DNA of 64,000 bases from Granulicella aggregans (GCF_014203275.1 NZ_JACHIP010000003.1:372001-436000), one strand, 5' to 3'; counted from the stretch's first letter, positions 17,025 through 25,395 are shown. A program made the numbers and translations. Notes: generated by a model from the sequence alone, not told the origin.

Positions 17025-17735
17025 ATGAGACGGGATTACCACAAGTGGTTTTCGCCCCGCCTGGGGCGCGATATGGAGCTGCTGGTCTTTGGTCACGCGG
17101 GGCTGCCTGCCGTTGTGTTTCCGACTTCGCAGGGGCGCTATTTCGAGTTTGAGGATCGCGGAATGGTGGGTGCGATCGCGAACAAGATCGAGAATGGCGA
17201 GGTGCAGCTTTTCTGTGTGGACTCGGTCGACTCAGAGAGCTGGTACAACCGGAACGTTCCGCCGCGCTGGAAGGTGGCGCGGCAGGTGCAGTACGACGAG
17301 TACATCGTGCATGAGGTGATTCCGCTGGTGAAGCAGCTGAACTGGTCTCCGCAACGGGCGGCGGTGGGGTGCAGCTTTGGGGGATATCACGCGGTAACGA
17401 TGGCTCTCCGGCATCCGGATGTGTTTACGGCGTTTCTGTCGATGAGTGGGGCGTTCGATATGGACAGCTTTCTCGGCGGATATCACGACGAGGATGTGTA
17501 CTTCAATCAGCCGACGCAGTTTCTGCCGGGTATGACGGACTCGTGGTTTCTGGATCGATACCGCCAGAATACTTATGTGCTGGCGACGGGGGTGCATGAC
17601 CAGTGCTGGAGCCAGAACGAGAAGTTGGGTGCGATCATGCGTGCGAAGGGGATTCCGGTGCGGCTGGATGTGTGGGGCGACAACACGGGGCATGATTGGC
17701 CGTGGTGGCAGCGGATGGTGCAGACTTACCTGTAG
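17025..17735 (+). CDS. Esterase-family alpha/beta-hydrolase (PF00756), first gene of the ligase cluster
   Basis: This 236-residue cytoplasmic protein starts MRRDYHKWFSPRLGRDMELL, typical of the short esterases found next to ATP-grasp/GCS2 ligases. The nucleophile elbow is AAVGCSFGGYHAVTMALRHP, and TGHDWPWWQRMV carries the catalytic His. VDSVDSESWYNRNVPPRWKV is also well conserved in this subgroup. The ATG has AAAGGG upstream. It is followed by a palindromic repeat and then the ATP-grasp gene. A thioesterase or peptide-ester hydrolase acting on the cluster product is the likely role; it is inferred from context. Confidence 0.87.
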   Translation: MRRDYHKWFSPRLGRDMELLVFGHAGLPAVVFPTSQGRYFEFEDRGMVGAIANKIENGEVQLFCVDSVDSESWYNRNVPPRWKVARQVQYDEYIVHEVIPLVKQLNWSPQRAAVGCSFGGYHAVTMALRHPDVFTAFLSMSGAFDMDSFLGGYHDEDVYFNQPTQFLPGMTDSWFLDRYRQNTYVLATGVHDQCWSQNEKLGAIMRAKGIPVRLDVWGDNTGHDWPWWQRMVQTYL

Positions 17736-17746
17736 GGATTGGTGGC

Positions 17747-17785
17747 GCCCCATTCATTCGCAGCCTTATCGCGAATGAGTGGGGC
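17747..17785. repeat. REP-like intergenic palindrome
   Basis: GCCCCATTCATTCGC (17747-17761) pairs with GCGAATGAGTGGGGC (17771-17785), 14 of 15 bases plus a G-U, around a 9-base loop. There is no T run, so it is not a standard terminator. It resembles palindromes of the GTGGGGC class scattered in acidobacterial intergenic spaces. It sits between two co-directional genes and could stabilise the upstream mRNA end. Confidence 0.6.
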
Positions 17786-17827
17786 ACAGATTGTTCAAGG
17801 CGTAGCAACCGGTTGGCGGAGGTTGAT

Positions 17828-18841
17828 TTGAAGAAGATTGGTGTGTTGTTCGGGCAGGAGAACACGTTTCCGGGGGCGCTGGTCGAGAAGATCAACTCGA
17901 TGGAGATTGATGGGCTGACGGCAGAGTTTGTACACGTGGGTGGAGTGCATCTCGGTGTGCCGTCGGGGTACGACGCGATTGTGGACCGGATCTCGCACGA
18001 TATGCCGTTCTACCGGGCGTATTTGAAGAACGCGATCCTGAATGGGACGCAGGTGATCAACAATCCGTTCTGGTGGTCGGCGGATGACAAGTTCTTCAAC
18101 TATGCGCTGGCCGAGAAGCTGGGTGTTGCTGTTCCCCGCACGGTGTTGCTGCCGCATAAGGACTTTCCGCCGGACATCAACGCTCAGTCGCTGCGGAATC
18201 TGGAGTATCCGCTGGATTGGGAAGGGATCTTCGACTACGTGAAGTTCCCGGCGTTTCTGAAGCCGCATGATGGCGGCGGCTGGCGGGATGTCTTCCATGT
18301 ACACAATCCCGGGGAGTTCTTCCATGCGTACCACCAGACGCGCGATCTTTGCATGACGCTGCAGGCTGCGGTGAACTTCAAGGAGTACTTCCGATGCTAC
18401 GTGGTGGGGCAGAGTGAAGTGCGGATCATGGCGTATGACCCGAAGCGTCCTCATTCGGAGCGGTACGTAATGGGGCCGAATACGGCTGATCCGAAGCTGC
18501 TGAAGCGGGTGGAGAAGGACGCGCTGACGCTGTGCAAGGCGCTGGGCTACGACTTGAATACGGTTGAGTTTGCAGTCGAAGACGGAATACCTTATGCGAT
18601 CGACTTCATGAACCCGGCGCCGGATGCGGATCTGCACTCGGTTGGGCGCGAGAGCTTTGACTGGATTGTGGATGCGGTGGCGACGCTGGCGGTGAAGAAG
18701 GCGAAGGCGTCCGACAAGGTGATGTCTGGGATGAACTGGTCGGCGTTTTTGAGTGGGACGACGGTGGAGAAGAAGGCTGCGCCAAAGAAGGCGGCGGCGA
18801 AAAAAGCTGTGGCGAAGAAGGCGGCGAAGAAGAAGGATTAA
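17828..18841 (+). CDS. ATP-grasp amide/peptide ligase with Lys/Ala-rich tail
   Basis: The TTG at 17828 has GGAGG five bases upstream and gives 337 residues (LKKIGVLFGQENTFPGALVE); an upstream in-frame start would overlap the previous gene. YVKFPAFLKPHDGGGWRDVF is the ATP-binding lysine and glycine-rich loop. FRCYVVGQSEVRIMAYDP and IPYAIDFMNPAPDADLHSVG (acidic and Asn metal ligands) complete a RimK-type ATP-grasp. Such enzymes join a carboxylate to an amine via an acyl phosphate. The last ~27 residues are almost only Lys and Ala (AKKA repeats), unusual for this fold. It is directly upstream of the GCS2 ligase and downstream of the esterase. Confidence 0.88.
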   Translation: MKKIGVLFGQENTFPGALVEKINSMEIDGLTAEFVHVGGVHLGVPSGYDAIVDRISHDMPFYRAYLKNAILNGTQVINNPFWWSADDKFFNYALAEKLGVAVPRTVLLPHKDFPPDINAQSLRNLEYPLDWEGIFDYVKFPAFLKPHDGGGWRDVFHVHNPGEFFHAYHQTRDLCMTLQAAVNFKEYFRCYVVGQSEVRIMAYDPKRPHSERYVMGPNTADPKLLKRVEKDALTLCKALGYDLNTVEFAVEDGIPYAIDFMNPAPDADLHSVGRESFDWIVDAVATLAVKKAKASDKVMSGMNWSAFLSGTTVEKKAAPKKAAAKKAVAKKAAKKKD

Positions 18842-18942
18842 TCCTCCTCACTAAACCGGCTACCCATTCCTTTTGATAGCGAGTTCACGGCAAACGCATA
18901 TTCCCTTCGGGAGCGACAAACAAGCAAGAGAGGAAATCATCG

Positions 18943-20046
18943 ATGCGGCCATCGTTTTCTTTAGGGATTGAAGAGGAGTACCAGACGGTCGATCCGGAGA
19001 CACGGGATCTGCGGTCGCATATTGCCACCGAGATGCTGGCCGAAGGGAAGCTGCGGCTGGAAGAGCGCGTTAAGGCCGAGATGCACCAGTCGGTGATCGA
19101 GGTGGGCACGCGGGTCTGTAAGAACATCCAGGAGGCGCAGGAGGATCTCTTCGACCTGCGTCGCAACATGATCGGCCTGGCGGAGAAGCACGGGCTGGTG
19201 CTGGTGGCCGGGGCGACGCATCCATTTGCGGACTGGCGGGTGCAGGAGATCTATCCTGATCCTCGTTACGCGCAGGTGGTCGAAGACCTGCAACTAGTTG
19301 CGCGGGCGAATTTGATCTTCGGGCTGCATGTACATGTGGGAATCGAGGACCGCGAGGCGGCGATCCGGATCATGAACTCGTTGCGGTACTTCTTGCCGCA
19401 TATTCTCGCGCTTTCAACGAACTCGCCGTTCTGGCTGGGGATGGAGACGGGATACAAGAGCTATCGCGCGAAGGTCTTTGAGAACTTTCCGCGGACGAAT
19501 CTGCCGGACAGTTTTTCGAGCTACTCGGAGTTTGAGAACTACGTGAACCTGCTGATCAAGACGAACAGCATCGATAACGCGAAGAAGATCTGGTGGGATG
19601 TGCGGCCGCATCCGTTCTTCGACACGATCGAGGTGCGGATCTGCGACATCCCGCTGCGGGCGCAGGAGACGGTGGCGATTGCGGCGCTGATTCAGGCGAC
19701 GGCTCGCAAGTTGTGGGACCTGCACTCGCGGAACCAGGACTTCCGGCAGTACTCGCGGGCGCTGTTGATGGAGAACAAGTTCCGGGCGGTCCGGTATGGG
19801 CTGGACGGCAAGATGATTGATTTCGGTAAGCAATGTGAAGTGCCGGCGCGGGATCTGATCGCGGAGTACCTGGCGTTTGTGGACGATACGCTCGATGAAC
19901 TGGGCAGCCGGAACGAGATTGGGTATATCCGGACGATGATGGAGCAGGGGTCGGGGGCGGATCGGCAGTTGAAGGTCTTTCGGGATACGGGCAGCCTGCG
20001 GGCGGTGGTGGACTACATGGCCTCGGAGACGAAGGCAGGGTTATAG
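18943..20046 (+). CDS. Carboxylate-amine ligase, GCS2/YbdK family
   Basis: The 367-residue protein matches the glutamate-cysteine ligase type 2 fold: SLGIEEEYQTVDPETRDL at the N-terminus, EMHQSVIEVGTRVC, IFGLHVHVGIEDREAA, ALSTNSPFWLGMETGYKSYR and VRPHPFFDTIEVRICDIPLR. Members form amide bonds between a gamma- or alpha-carboxylate and an amine using ATP. True gamma-glutamylcysteine synthesis is weak or absent in many, and the substrate here is unknown. GAGAGGA precedes the ATG. Context of ATP-grasp, esterase and M29-like peptidase points to a small-peptide pathway rather than glutathione. Confidence 0.92.
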   Translation: MRPSFSLGIEEEYQTVDPETRDLRSHIATEMLAEGKLRLEERVKAEMHQSVIEVGTRVCKNIQEAQEDLFDLRRNMIGLAEKHGLVLVAGATHPFADWRVQEIYPDPRYAQVVEDLQLVARANLIFGLHVHVGIEDREAAIRIMNSLRYFLPHILALSTNSPFWLGMETGYKSYRAKVFENFPRTNLPDSFSSYSEFENYVNLLIKTNSIDNAKKIWWDVRPHPFFDTIEVRICDIPLRAQETVAIAALIQATARKLWDLHSRNQDFRQYSRALLMENKFRAVRYGLDGKMIDFGKQCEVPARDLIAEYLAFVDDTLDELGSRNEIGYIRTMMEQGSGADRQLKVFRDTGSLRAVVDYMASETKAGL

Positions 20047-20103
20047 AGCGCATAGGCATTTCGTCATGTTGATCCGCTGTTTCTGGGAGAAAATGAATAG
20101 AAC

Positions 20104-21165
20104 ATGACAAACACGGTGGAACACCCCGCTGCACTTGATCTTCGTACTTTGAGCTTTCCTCCTGAGTTCACTGCTGGGGCCCACAATGCGGTTGCGACTT
20201 GTCTGCGGATTCAGCCGGACGAGAAGGTCACGCTGATTACGGACAGAGCCTGCGCGGAAATTGCGGCTTCGATTGCGCTGGAGTTGGAGCATGTGGGATG
20301 CCAGTGGAATGCGTTTGTCCTGGAAGATATTGCTCCGCGCCCGCTGACTGGACTGCCTGAGGAAATTCTTGAGGATATGGAGAGCTCTCAGGTGAGCATC
20401 TTCGCCGTCGAGGTGCAGGCGAATGAGCTCCGCAGCAGGATGCAGATGACCGACGTAGTGAACCGGCGACGGATGCGTCATGCGCACATGGTGAACATTA
20501 CTCCGGAGATCATGACGCAGGGGATGCGGGCTGACTTTCTGGCTGTCGATAGGCTGAGCCAGGCGGTGCTGGAGAAGGTGCGCGCTGCGACGTATGTGCG
20601 GGCGACTACACCGGCGGGAACGGACATCCACGCGGAGTTGAGCCCGCAGTACAAATGGTTCAAGACGTCGGGGATCATCAGCACGGAGAAGTGGGGAAAC
20701 CTTCCTGGTGGGGAGTGCTTTACGGCTCCCGCCGAGGTGAACGGCGTGTTTGTCGTCGATGGCGTGGTCGGTGATTTTCTTTGCAAGCGGTACGGAATTC
20801 TCAAGGAGACGCCGCTGACGATCGCCATTGAGGGCAATCGGATCGTGAAGGTCTCGTCGGCGAACAAAGCGCTGGAGAAGGAGTTCTGGGAGTACACGCA
20901 CACCGATGAGAACTCTGATCGGGTGGGCGAGTTCGCGATTGGGACGAACATCGGCGTGGAGCGGGTGATCGGGAACATTCTGCAGGATGAGAAGTTTCCG
21001 GGGGTGCATATCGCCTTTGGCGACCCGTATGGGGCACATACGGGAGCGCAGTGGAAGTCTTCGACGCATATCGATGTGGTGGGGCTGGAGTTTAATATCT
21101 GGCTGGGCAATGCTGAGGGTGAAGAGCAGATTATGCGAGATGGGGTGTTTCTGCTCGACGCGTAA
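20104..21165 (+). CDS. M29-like aminopeptidase (AmpS/aminopeptidase T fold)
   Basis: The 353-residue protein carries the metal-binding motifs of family M29: GNLPGGECFTAPAEVNGVF (Glu ligand), DRVGEFAIGTNIGVERVIGN (Glu), FPGVHIAFGDPYGAHTGAQW (His) and STHIDVVGLE (His and Asp). The N-terminal Rossmann-like domain (LRIQPDEKVTLITDRACAEI) is also typical. These are two-metal exopeptidases. In this cluster it may trim or recycle the ligated product. It is the last gene before a strong terminator at 21197-21233, so esterase, ATP-grasp, GCS2 and this gene form one unit. Confidence 0.88.
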   Translation: MTNTVEHPAALDLRTLSFPPEFTAGAHNAVATCLRIQPDEKVTLITDRACAEIAASIALELEHVGCQWNAFVLEDIAPRPLTGLPEEILEDMESSQVSIFAVEVQANELRSRMQMTDVVNRRRMRHAHMVNITPEIMTQGMRADFLAVDRLSQAVLEKVRAATYVRATTPAGTDIHAELSPQYKWFKTSGIISTEKWGNLPGGECFTAPAEVNGVFVVDGVVGDFLCKRYGILKETPLTIAIEGNRIVKVSSANKALEKEFWEYTHTDENSDRVGEFAIGTNIGVERVIGNILQDEKFPGVHIAFGDPYGAHTGAQWKSSTHIDVVGLEFNIWLGNAEGEEQIMRDGVFLLDA

Positions 21166-21196
21166 GACCAGGTTCTCCTTGGTTCGTTTTTCTACA

Positions 21197-21233
21197 AACG
21201 CCCGGATGCTCGAAAGAGTATCCGGGCGTTTTG
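21197..21233 (+). terminator. Strong rho-independent terminator with GAAA loop
   Basis: AACGCCCGGATGCTC (21197-21211) pairs with GAGTATCCGGGCGTT (21216-21230) across a GAAA tetraloop, one G-U, followed by TTTTGTTGTT. It closes the esterase/ATP-grasp/GCS2/M29 unit 31 bases after its last stop. Confidence 0.88.
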
Positions 21234-21252
21234 TTGTTGCATCATAGAGGCT

Positions 21253-22209
21253 ATGGCGATTGAGACGAAGGTTCTTGGGGATTCCGATCTGGCTTTGACG
21301 CGGATCGGATTTGGCGCGTGGGCGATTGGCGGCGGGGACTGGCAGTTTGCGTGGGGGCCGCAGGACGATCAGGAGTCGGTTGAGGCGATTCATCGGGCGC
21401 TGGATCTAGGGATCAATTGGATCGATACAGCTGCTGTGTATGGGCTGGGACACTCGGAAGAGATCGTTGGAAAAGCGCTGAAGACGACCTCGGCTAAACC
21501 TTATGTGTTCACCAAATGCTCCATGGTGTGGGACGAGACGCGGACGATTGGACGGTCGTTGAAGCAGATCCGGCGCGAGGTAGAAGAGAGCCTGAAGCGG
21601 TTGCAGATCGAGACGATCGACCTCTATCAGATTCACTGGCCCAATCCCGACGAGGAGATTGAAGAGGGCTGGGCGACGATGGCCGAGCTGAAAAAGGAAG
21701 GCAAAGTCCGTTGGATTGGGGTGTCGAACTTCAACGTCTCTCAAATGGAGCGGGCGTTGAAGATTGCTCCGATCACGTCGCTGCAGCCGCCTTATTCGAT
21801 GATTAACCGGACTATCGAGCCGGAGATTCTGCCGTTCTGCGAGAAGCACGGGATTGGCGTGCTCAACTATTCTCCGATGCAGTCGGGGCTGCTGACCGGA
21901 GCGATGACGAAGGAGCGCGTAGCCGCGTTTCCGCAGGACGATTTCCGTCGGAATGCGAAGGCATTTCAGGAGCCGGCGCTTGATCGAAATCTGAAACTTG
22001 CCGCGATGCTGGGCGAGATTGGTGCGAAGCACGGGGTGAGCGCGGGCGTGGTGGCGATCGCCTGGACGCTGGCTCAGCCGGCGATTACGGCTGCGATTGT
22101 GGGTGGAAGAAGCGGGAAGCAGGTTGACGGCATCTTCCCAGCGGCGGGCTTCCGCTTGACCGAAGAGGAAGTAGCTGTAATAAATAGTTACCTCGCTGCA
22201 CACCCGTAA
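21253..22209 (+). CDS. Aldo/keto reductase
   Basis: This 318-residue NADPH-dependent oxidoreductase has a TIM barrel. Visible motifs are GFGAWAIGGGDWQFAWGPQD, WIDTAAVYGLGHSEEIVGKA (catalytic Asp and Tyr), VFTKCSMVWDETRTIGRSLK (catalytic Lys), IDLYQIHWPNPDEEIEEGWA (catalytic His) and YSPMQSGLLTGAM. It groups with the YghZ/Tas-like AKRs acting on aldehydes or sugars. It begins only 20 bases after the terminator stem of the previous unit, so it may have its own promoter within that space. Confidence 0.93.
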   Translation: MAIETKVLGDSDLALTRIGFGAWAIGGGDWQFAWGPQDDQESVEAIHRALDLGINWIDTAAVYGLGHSEEIVGKALKTTSAKPYVFTKCSMVWDETRTIGRSLKQIRREVEESLKRLQIETIDLYQIHWPNPDEEIEEGWATMAELKKEGKVRWIGVSNFNVSQMERALKIAPITSLQPPYSMINRTIEPEILPFCEKHGIGVLNYSPMQSGLLTGAMTKERVAAFPQDDFRRNAKAFQEPALDRNLKLAAMLGEIGAKHGVSAGVVAIAWTLAQPAITAAIVGGRSGKQVDGIFPAAGFRLTEEEVAVINSYLAAHP

Positions 22210-22314
22210 AACGTCGTCTAACGTCGACTGGAGCGGTGCAGCTACGCTGGATTGCTTGCTCTGCTGTTTTAGGGTGGGCAAGACGCGGGGTCGCAAGGGG
22301 CCACATTCAAGACG

Positions 22315-23526
22315 ATGCTGCAGCCGTTCCGTGACGATTTCAACGCGGCCTTCACGCCAGAAAAGTATCGGGGGCTGCTCTCGCGGCTCGATGCAGCGAC
22401 GCGTAGCTCGTCGATCCAGTTCCGAGTAGCGGAGACGCCGTGCTTCTTTCCGAAGGCGCTGCTGGACGAGATGGCGGCGACGGGGACCGAGCTGACGAAC
22501 CAACTTGTTGATTCGCCTGAATATATGCGGCTTTCGGCAGAGGCGATTCCGGAGCGGTTCAGGTTGGGCAACGAGAGCCGGTATCCCAACTTCATGACCG
22601 TAGACTTCGGCCTGGTGAGGGACGACGCTGGGGAGCTCCGACCCAAGCTGGTAGAGATGCAGGCGTTTCCGTCAGTATTCGGCTATCAGGACGTGTTGGC
22701 GGATCAGTATGTGAAGGAGTACGCGCTGGGTGAGGGCTGGCGCTGGCATCTGGGCGGACATGACTCTGAGAGCTACTGGAACCTGCTGCGGAAGGTGATC
22801 GTCGGCGACCACGCACCGGAGAATGTGGTGTTGCTGGAAGTTACGCCAGACGCGCAGAAGACGCTGCCGGATTTTCACGTGTACGAGGACCGGCTGGGAA
22901 TTCCTGTCGTCGATATTGAAAAGGTGAAGAAGGTCGGACGGCGTCTCCTCTATGAGAAGGCGGGGCGATGGATCGAGATTGATCGGATCTTCAACCGGGC
23001 GATTGTCGATGAGATGGAGCGGAAGGGGACTGCACTGCCGTTCGACTATCGCGATGAGCTCGATGTCGAGTGGGCAGGGCATCCGAACTGGTACTTCCGG
23101 ATAAGCAAGTTCTCCCTGCCGTACCTGGATCATCCTTCGGTTCCAAAGGCTGTGTTTCTGAACGATTGGTTTGCCGGTGGGGGCCGGGAGGGTTTGCCGG
23201 AGGACCGGGAGCGGATCTTGCTGAAGCCTCTGTACTCGTTTGCCGGTCAAGGGATTAAGTTTGCGCCGACCGATGAAGATCTTGCAGCCATTCCCGCCGA
23301 AGAACGCGACCAGTGGCTTTTGCAGGAGCGTGCCACTTTCGAGCCAGTGATTGCAACCCCGAAGGGCGCTACGATGGCCGAAGTAAGGATCATGTACCTT
23401 TGGCCGGATGGCGGCCGGATGGAGCCGGTGATCAGCCTGGTACGGATGGGCCGCGGGCTGATGATGGGAGTAGACCAGAATCGCAACCAGGAGTGGGTCG
23501 GAGGATCGGCAGCTCTGTTTCGTTAG
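22315..23526 (+). CDS. ATP-grasp-like protein, second ligase candidate of the region
   Basis: This 403-residue cytoplasmic protein is not assigned to a named family. RILLKPLYSFAGQGIKFAPT looks like the ATP-binding Lys and glycine loop of an ATP-grasp. QWLLQERATFEPVIATPKGA and TMAEVRIMYLWPDGG fit the later sheet with the metal-binding acidic residue, and the C-terminal NQNQ-like segment is short. The N-terminal half (RYPNFMTVDFGLVRDDAGEL, EMQAFPSVFGYQ) resembles circularly permuted or glutathionylspermidine-synthase-like ligases. Its place beside another ATP-grasp and a GCS2 ligase supports a role in amide-bond formation on a related substrate. The catalytic assignment is inference. Confidence 0.7.
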   Translation: MLQPFRDDFNAAFTPEKYRGLLSRLDAATRSSSIQFRVAETPCFFPKALLDEMAATGTELTNQLVDSPEYMRLSAEAIPERFRLGNESRYPNFMTVDFGLVRDDAGELRPKLVEMQAFPSVFGYQDVLADQYVKEYALGEGWRWHLGGHDSESYWNLLRKVIVGDHAPENVVLLEVTPDAQKTLPDFHVYEDRLGIPVVDIEKVKKVGRRLLYEKAGRWIEIDRIFNRAIVDEMERKGTALPFDYRDELDVEWAGHPNWYFRISKFSLPYLDHPSVPKAVFLNDWFAGGGREGLPEDRERILLKPLYSFAGQGIKFAPTDEDLAAIPAEERDQWLLQERATFEPVIATPKGATMAEVRIMYLWPDGGRMEPVISLVRMGRGLMMGVDQNRNQEWVGGSAALFR

Positions 23527-23643
23527 AAAACGATCGTAATATGGGCTCAGGGGCTGTCGTACCCGGAGCCGGCAGAAAATAAAGTGACTGTTGTCGATCG
23601 ATGTGCGAGTTTGATATTGGCAGGTAACCGAGGTAACGGGGTC

Positions 23644-23970
23644 ATGGGACAATTGCAACAGTTTGATGGGCGCAATGCGGTGCGGACGTCGGTGCGATTC
23701 CCGATGCAGCTTGCCGTGGTGCTCGCGACCGAGAGCGGACCGTTGGAGGCACTGACGGTAGATGTCTCGGCGAATGGACTGCTGTTCTCCGCAGATCGTC
23801 TGCCTCCTGTCGGAAGCCGGGTTGTTTTTACGATGACGATGCCCTCCGCCGTGATGGGAGCGGCGAACGACGTCATGATTCATTGCACGGGACGGATCGT
23901 CCGGCACCAGCACGCGGAGAACGCACTGCGAGCCGCCGCAGTAATCGATGAATATTTTCTAAAGGTGTAA
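23644..23970 (+). CDS. PilZ-domain protein
   Basis: From the ATG at 23644 the product is 108 residues (MGQLQQFDGRNAVRTSVRFP). A GTG 60 bases upstream has no ribosome site. The fold signature is R-(hydrophobic)R followed by LTVDVSANGLLFSADRLPPV (the D/NxSxxG motif) and a six-stranded barrel ending TGRIVRHQ. PilZ domains bind cyclic-di-GMP when the RxxxR and DxSxxG motifs are intact; here NAVRTSVRF and DVSANG are close to both. It ends four bases before the response-regulator gene, suggesting co-expression. Confidence 0.75.
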   Translation: MGQLQQFDGRNAVRTSVRFPMQLAVVLATESGPLEALTVDVSANGLLFSADRLPPVGSRVVFTMTMPSAVMGAANDVMIHCTGRIVRHQHAENALRAAAVIDEYFLKV

Positions 23971-23974
23971 TTTC

Positions 23975-24796
23975 ATGATGGTTGAGAAGACGGAACTGAA
24001 GACAGCCGCTTCACGGAACGGGGATCATCAATCCAGCACCTCTGGGGCGCCGGCTAGCGTTCCTGCGCCTGAGACGGGCACCGGTATCCGCGTGATACTC
24101 GCTGACTCGCAGGCAATCTACCGTGTGGGCCTGAGGAAGGTATTTGCTCTCGAAGACGATATTCGCGTCGTCGCGCAGGCGGAGAATCTTGCGAATCTGT
24201 ACGCTGCTTTGCAGCGGTTTCCGACGGATGTAGTGGTACTGGAAGGGCAGTTGATCTCGGGAACGATCGATGCGATTCCGGAGTTGGTTCGGCGTGCGCC
24301 GGGCGCAAAGCTGATTGTGCAGGTGGTCGAGAGCGACGAGATGAACACGGTGGAACTGTATCGCCGTGGAGTGCGCGGTGTTGTGCCCCGTTCGATTACG
24401 CCGGACCTGCTGATCAAGTGTGTGCGGAAGATCGCGGAGGGCGAGACGTGGATCGACAACCAATCGATCAGCTGGGTCATCGACGCCTACCGCTCGCAGG
24501 CAAGTTCGCTAACCAATCCGCGGGTTCAGCCAAAGCTCTCGAAGAAAGAGATTGCGATTATTGGGTGCATCACGCGCGGGATGCGCAACAAGGAGATCGC
24601 GTATCAGATTGGCACGACGGAGCAGGTGATCAAGAACTATCTGCGCAAGGTGTACGACAAGCTTGGGGTCTCGGACCGGCTGGAGCTTGCGCTGTATTGC
24701 CTGCATCATCAGCTGCTGAGCAAGTATGTGGATGAGACTACGGTTGAGCCTTCGGTAATGCAGCGGCCTCAGATGCCGCTAGGGGCAAAGCTGTAG
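23975..24796 (+). CDS. NarL/LuxR-type response regulator with degenerate receiver
   Basis: The 273-residue protein has a ~36-residue unstructured N-terminus, a receiver-like domain (~37-155) and a C-terminal LuxR HTH (LSKKEIAIIGCITRGMRNKE, then IAYQIGTTEQVIKNYLRKVY). The position of the phospho-accepting Asp is Glu90 (DVVVLEGQL instead of the usual D). The acidic pair is reduced to Asp44, and the conserved Lys is replaced in GVVPRS (Arg139). It therefore cannot be phosphorylated normally and may be permanently active or ligand-controlled. It follows a PilZ gene by four bases. AAGGTG precedes the start; ATG is doubled there. Confidence 0.88.
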   Translation: MMVEKTELKTAASRNGDHQSSTSGAPASVPAPETGTGIRVILADSQAIYRVGLRKVFALEDDIRVVAQAENLANLYAALQRFPTDVVVLEGQLISGTIDAIPELVRRAPGAKLIVQVVESDEMNTVELYRRGVRGVVPRSITPDLLIKCVRKIAEGETWIDNQSISWVIDAYRSQASSLTNPRVQPKLSKKEIAIIGCITRGMRNKEIAYQIGTTEQVIKNYLRKVYDKLGVSDRLELALYCLHHQLLSKYVDETTVEPSVMQRPQMPLGAKL

Positions 24797-24825
24797 TTGC
24801 AGGTTATATCGCTGAGAGCGGCTTT

Positions 24826-25395
24826 CTATTTTGATTTGGGATCTGCTGGCCGAAGCCGGACGATCAACCGGTCATATTCCGCCTGAAGTGCGTTAACTTG
24901 CTGCTCAATTGCGGGGAAATAGTCCTTTGGGTAAGGTTCTCCATGGGCTATAGGGTCGTCCTTAATTCCTGCCGCGCGCAACATCTCATAGACCTTCACA
25001 TGGCGGACGAAGCGGAGGGATTTCTCCACAATCGGAGCGTTTCCGGCAAGGTGCAGATTCGCTTCGATTACAGCCAACGCATCTTTGTGGTTTGGAAGAA
25101 TGACCTCCTGTTCAATCTTTAAACTGAGCCTGCTGCGGGGACTATCTGGATCTTGATCGCGTTGCTGGACCTTTTCCCAGATAAGGTTGTCTTTCTGCAG
25201 GTGCAGATAGATGGGCCAGTAGAACTGAGATAGTTGTTGCTCGAGGAGCTGGATACGCTTATCCAGAAGCAACTTGTGCGCATCGTCGCGGCGGCGCAAG
25301 AAGGAATCGACAATCCCCTTGCTTGCGAGTCCTAGTAAGAAGGTAAGAGCGCTCCATGTGGCGGTTACGGTCTGCGCTGGATCCAGAATGACCAT
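24826..25395 (-). CDS. Single-TM anchored coiled-coil protein of unknown function
   Basis: Starting at the ATG at 25395, which has GGAG six bases upstream, gives 189 residues; longer in-frame starts (25407, 25575) lack a ribosome site. Residues ~10-31 form one transmembrane helix (VTATWSALTFLLGLASKGIV), then a basic helix (DSFLRRRDDAHKLLLDKRIQ) and a coiled-coil-like segment QLLEQQLSQFYWPIYLHLQK. The rest is helical and cytoplasmic by the positive-inside rule. I do not recognise a named domain. It is divergent from an MFS gene whose start lies ~140 bases away. Confidence 0.6.
   Translation of the reverse strand: MVILDPAQTVTATWSALTFLLGLASKGIVDSFLRRRDDAHKLLLDKRIQLLEQQLSQFYWPIYLHLQKDNLIWEKVQQRDQDPDSPRSRLSLKIEQEVILPNHKDALAVIEANLHLAGNAPIVEKSLRFVRHVKVYEMLRAAGIKDDPIAHGEPYPKDYFPAIEQQVNALQAEYDRLIVRLRPADPKSK

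Noticed and set aside
20041..21393. 450-residue minus-strand frame opposite the M29-like gene
   Set aside because: Arg/His/Leu-rich composition without domains; the plus strand holds a complete M29-like enzyme with metal ligands and a terminator.
22672..23913. 413-residue minus-strand frame opposite the second ATP-grasp-like gene
   Set aside because: Shadow frame; the plus-strand protein has ATP-binding motifs and normal codon pattern.
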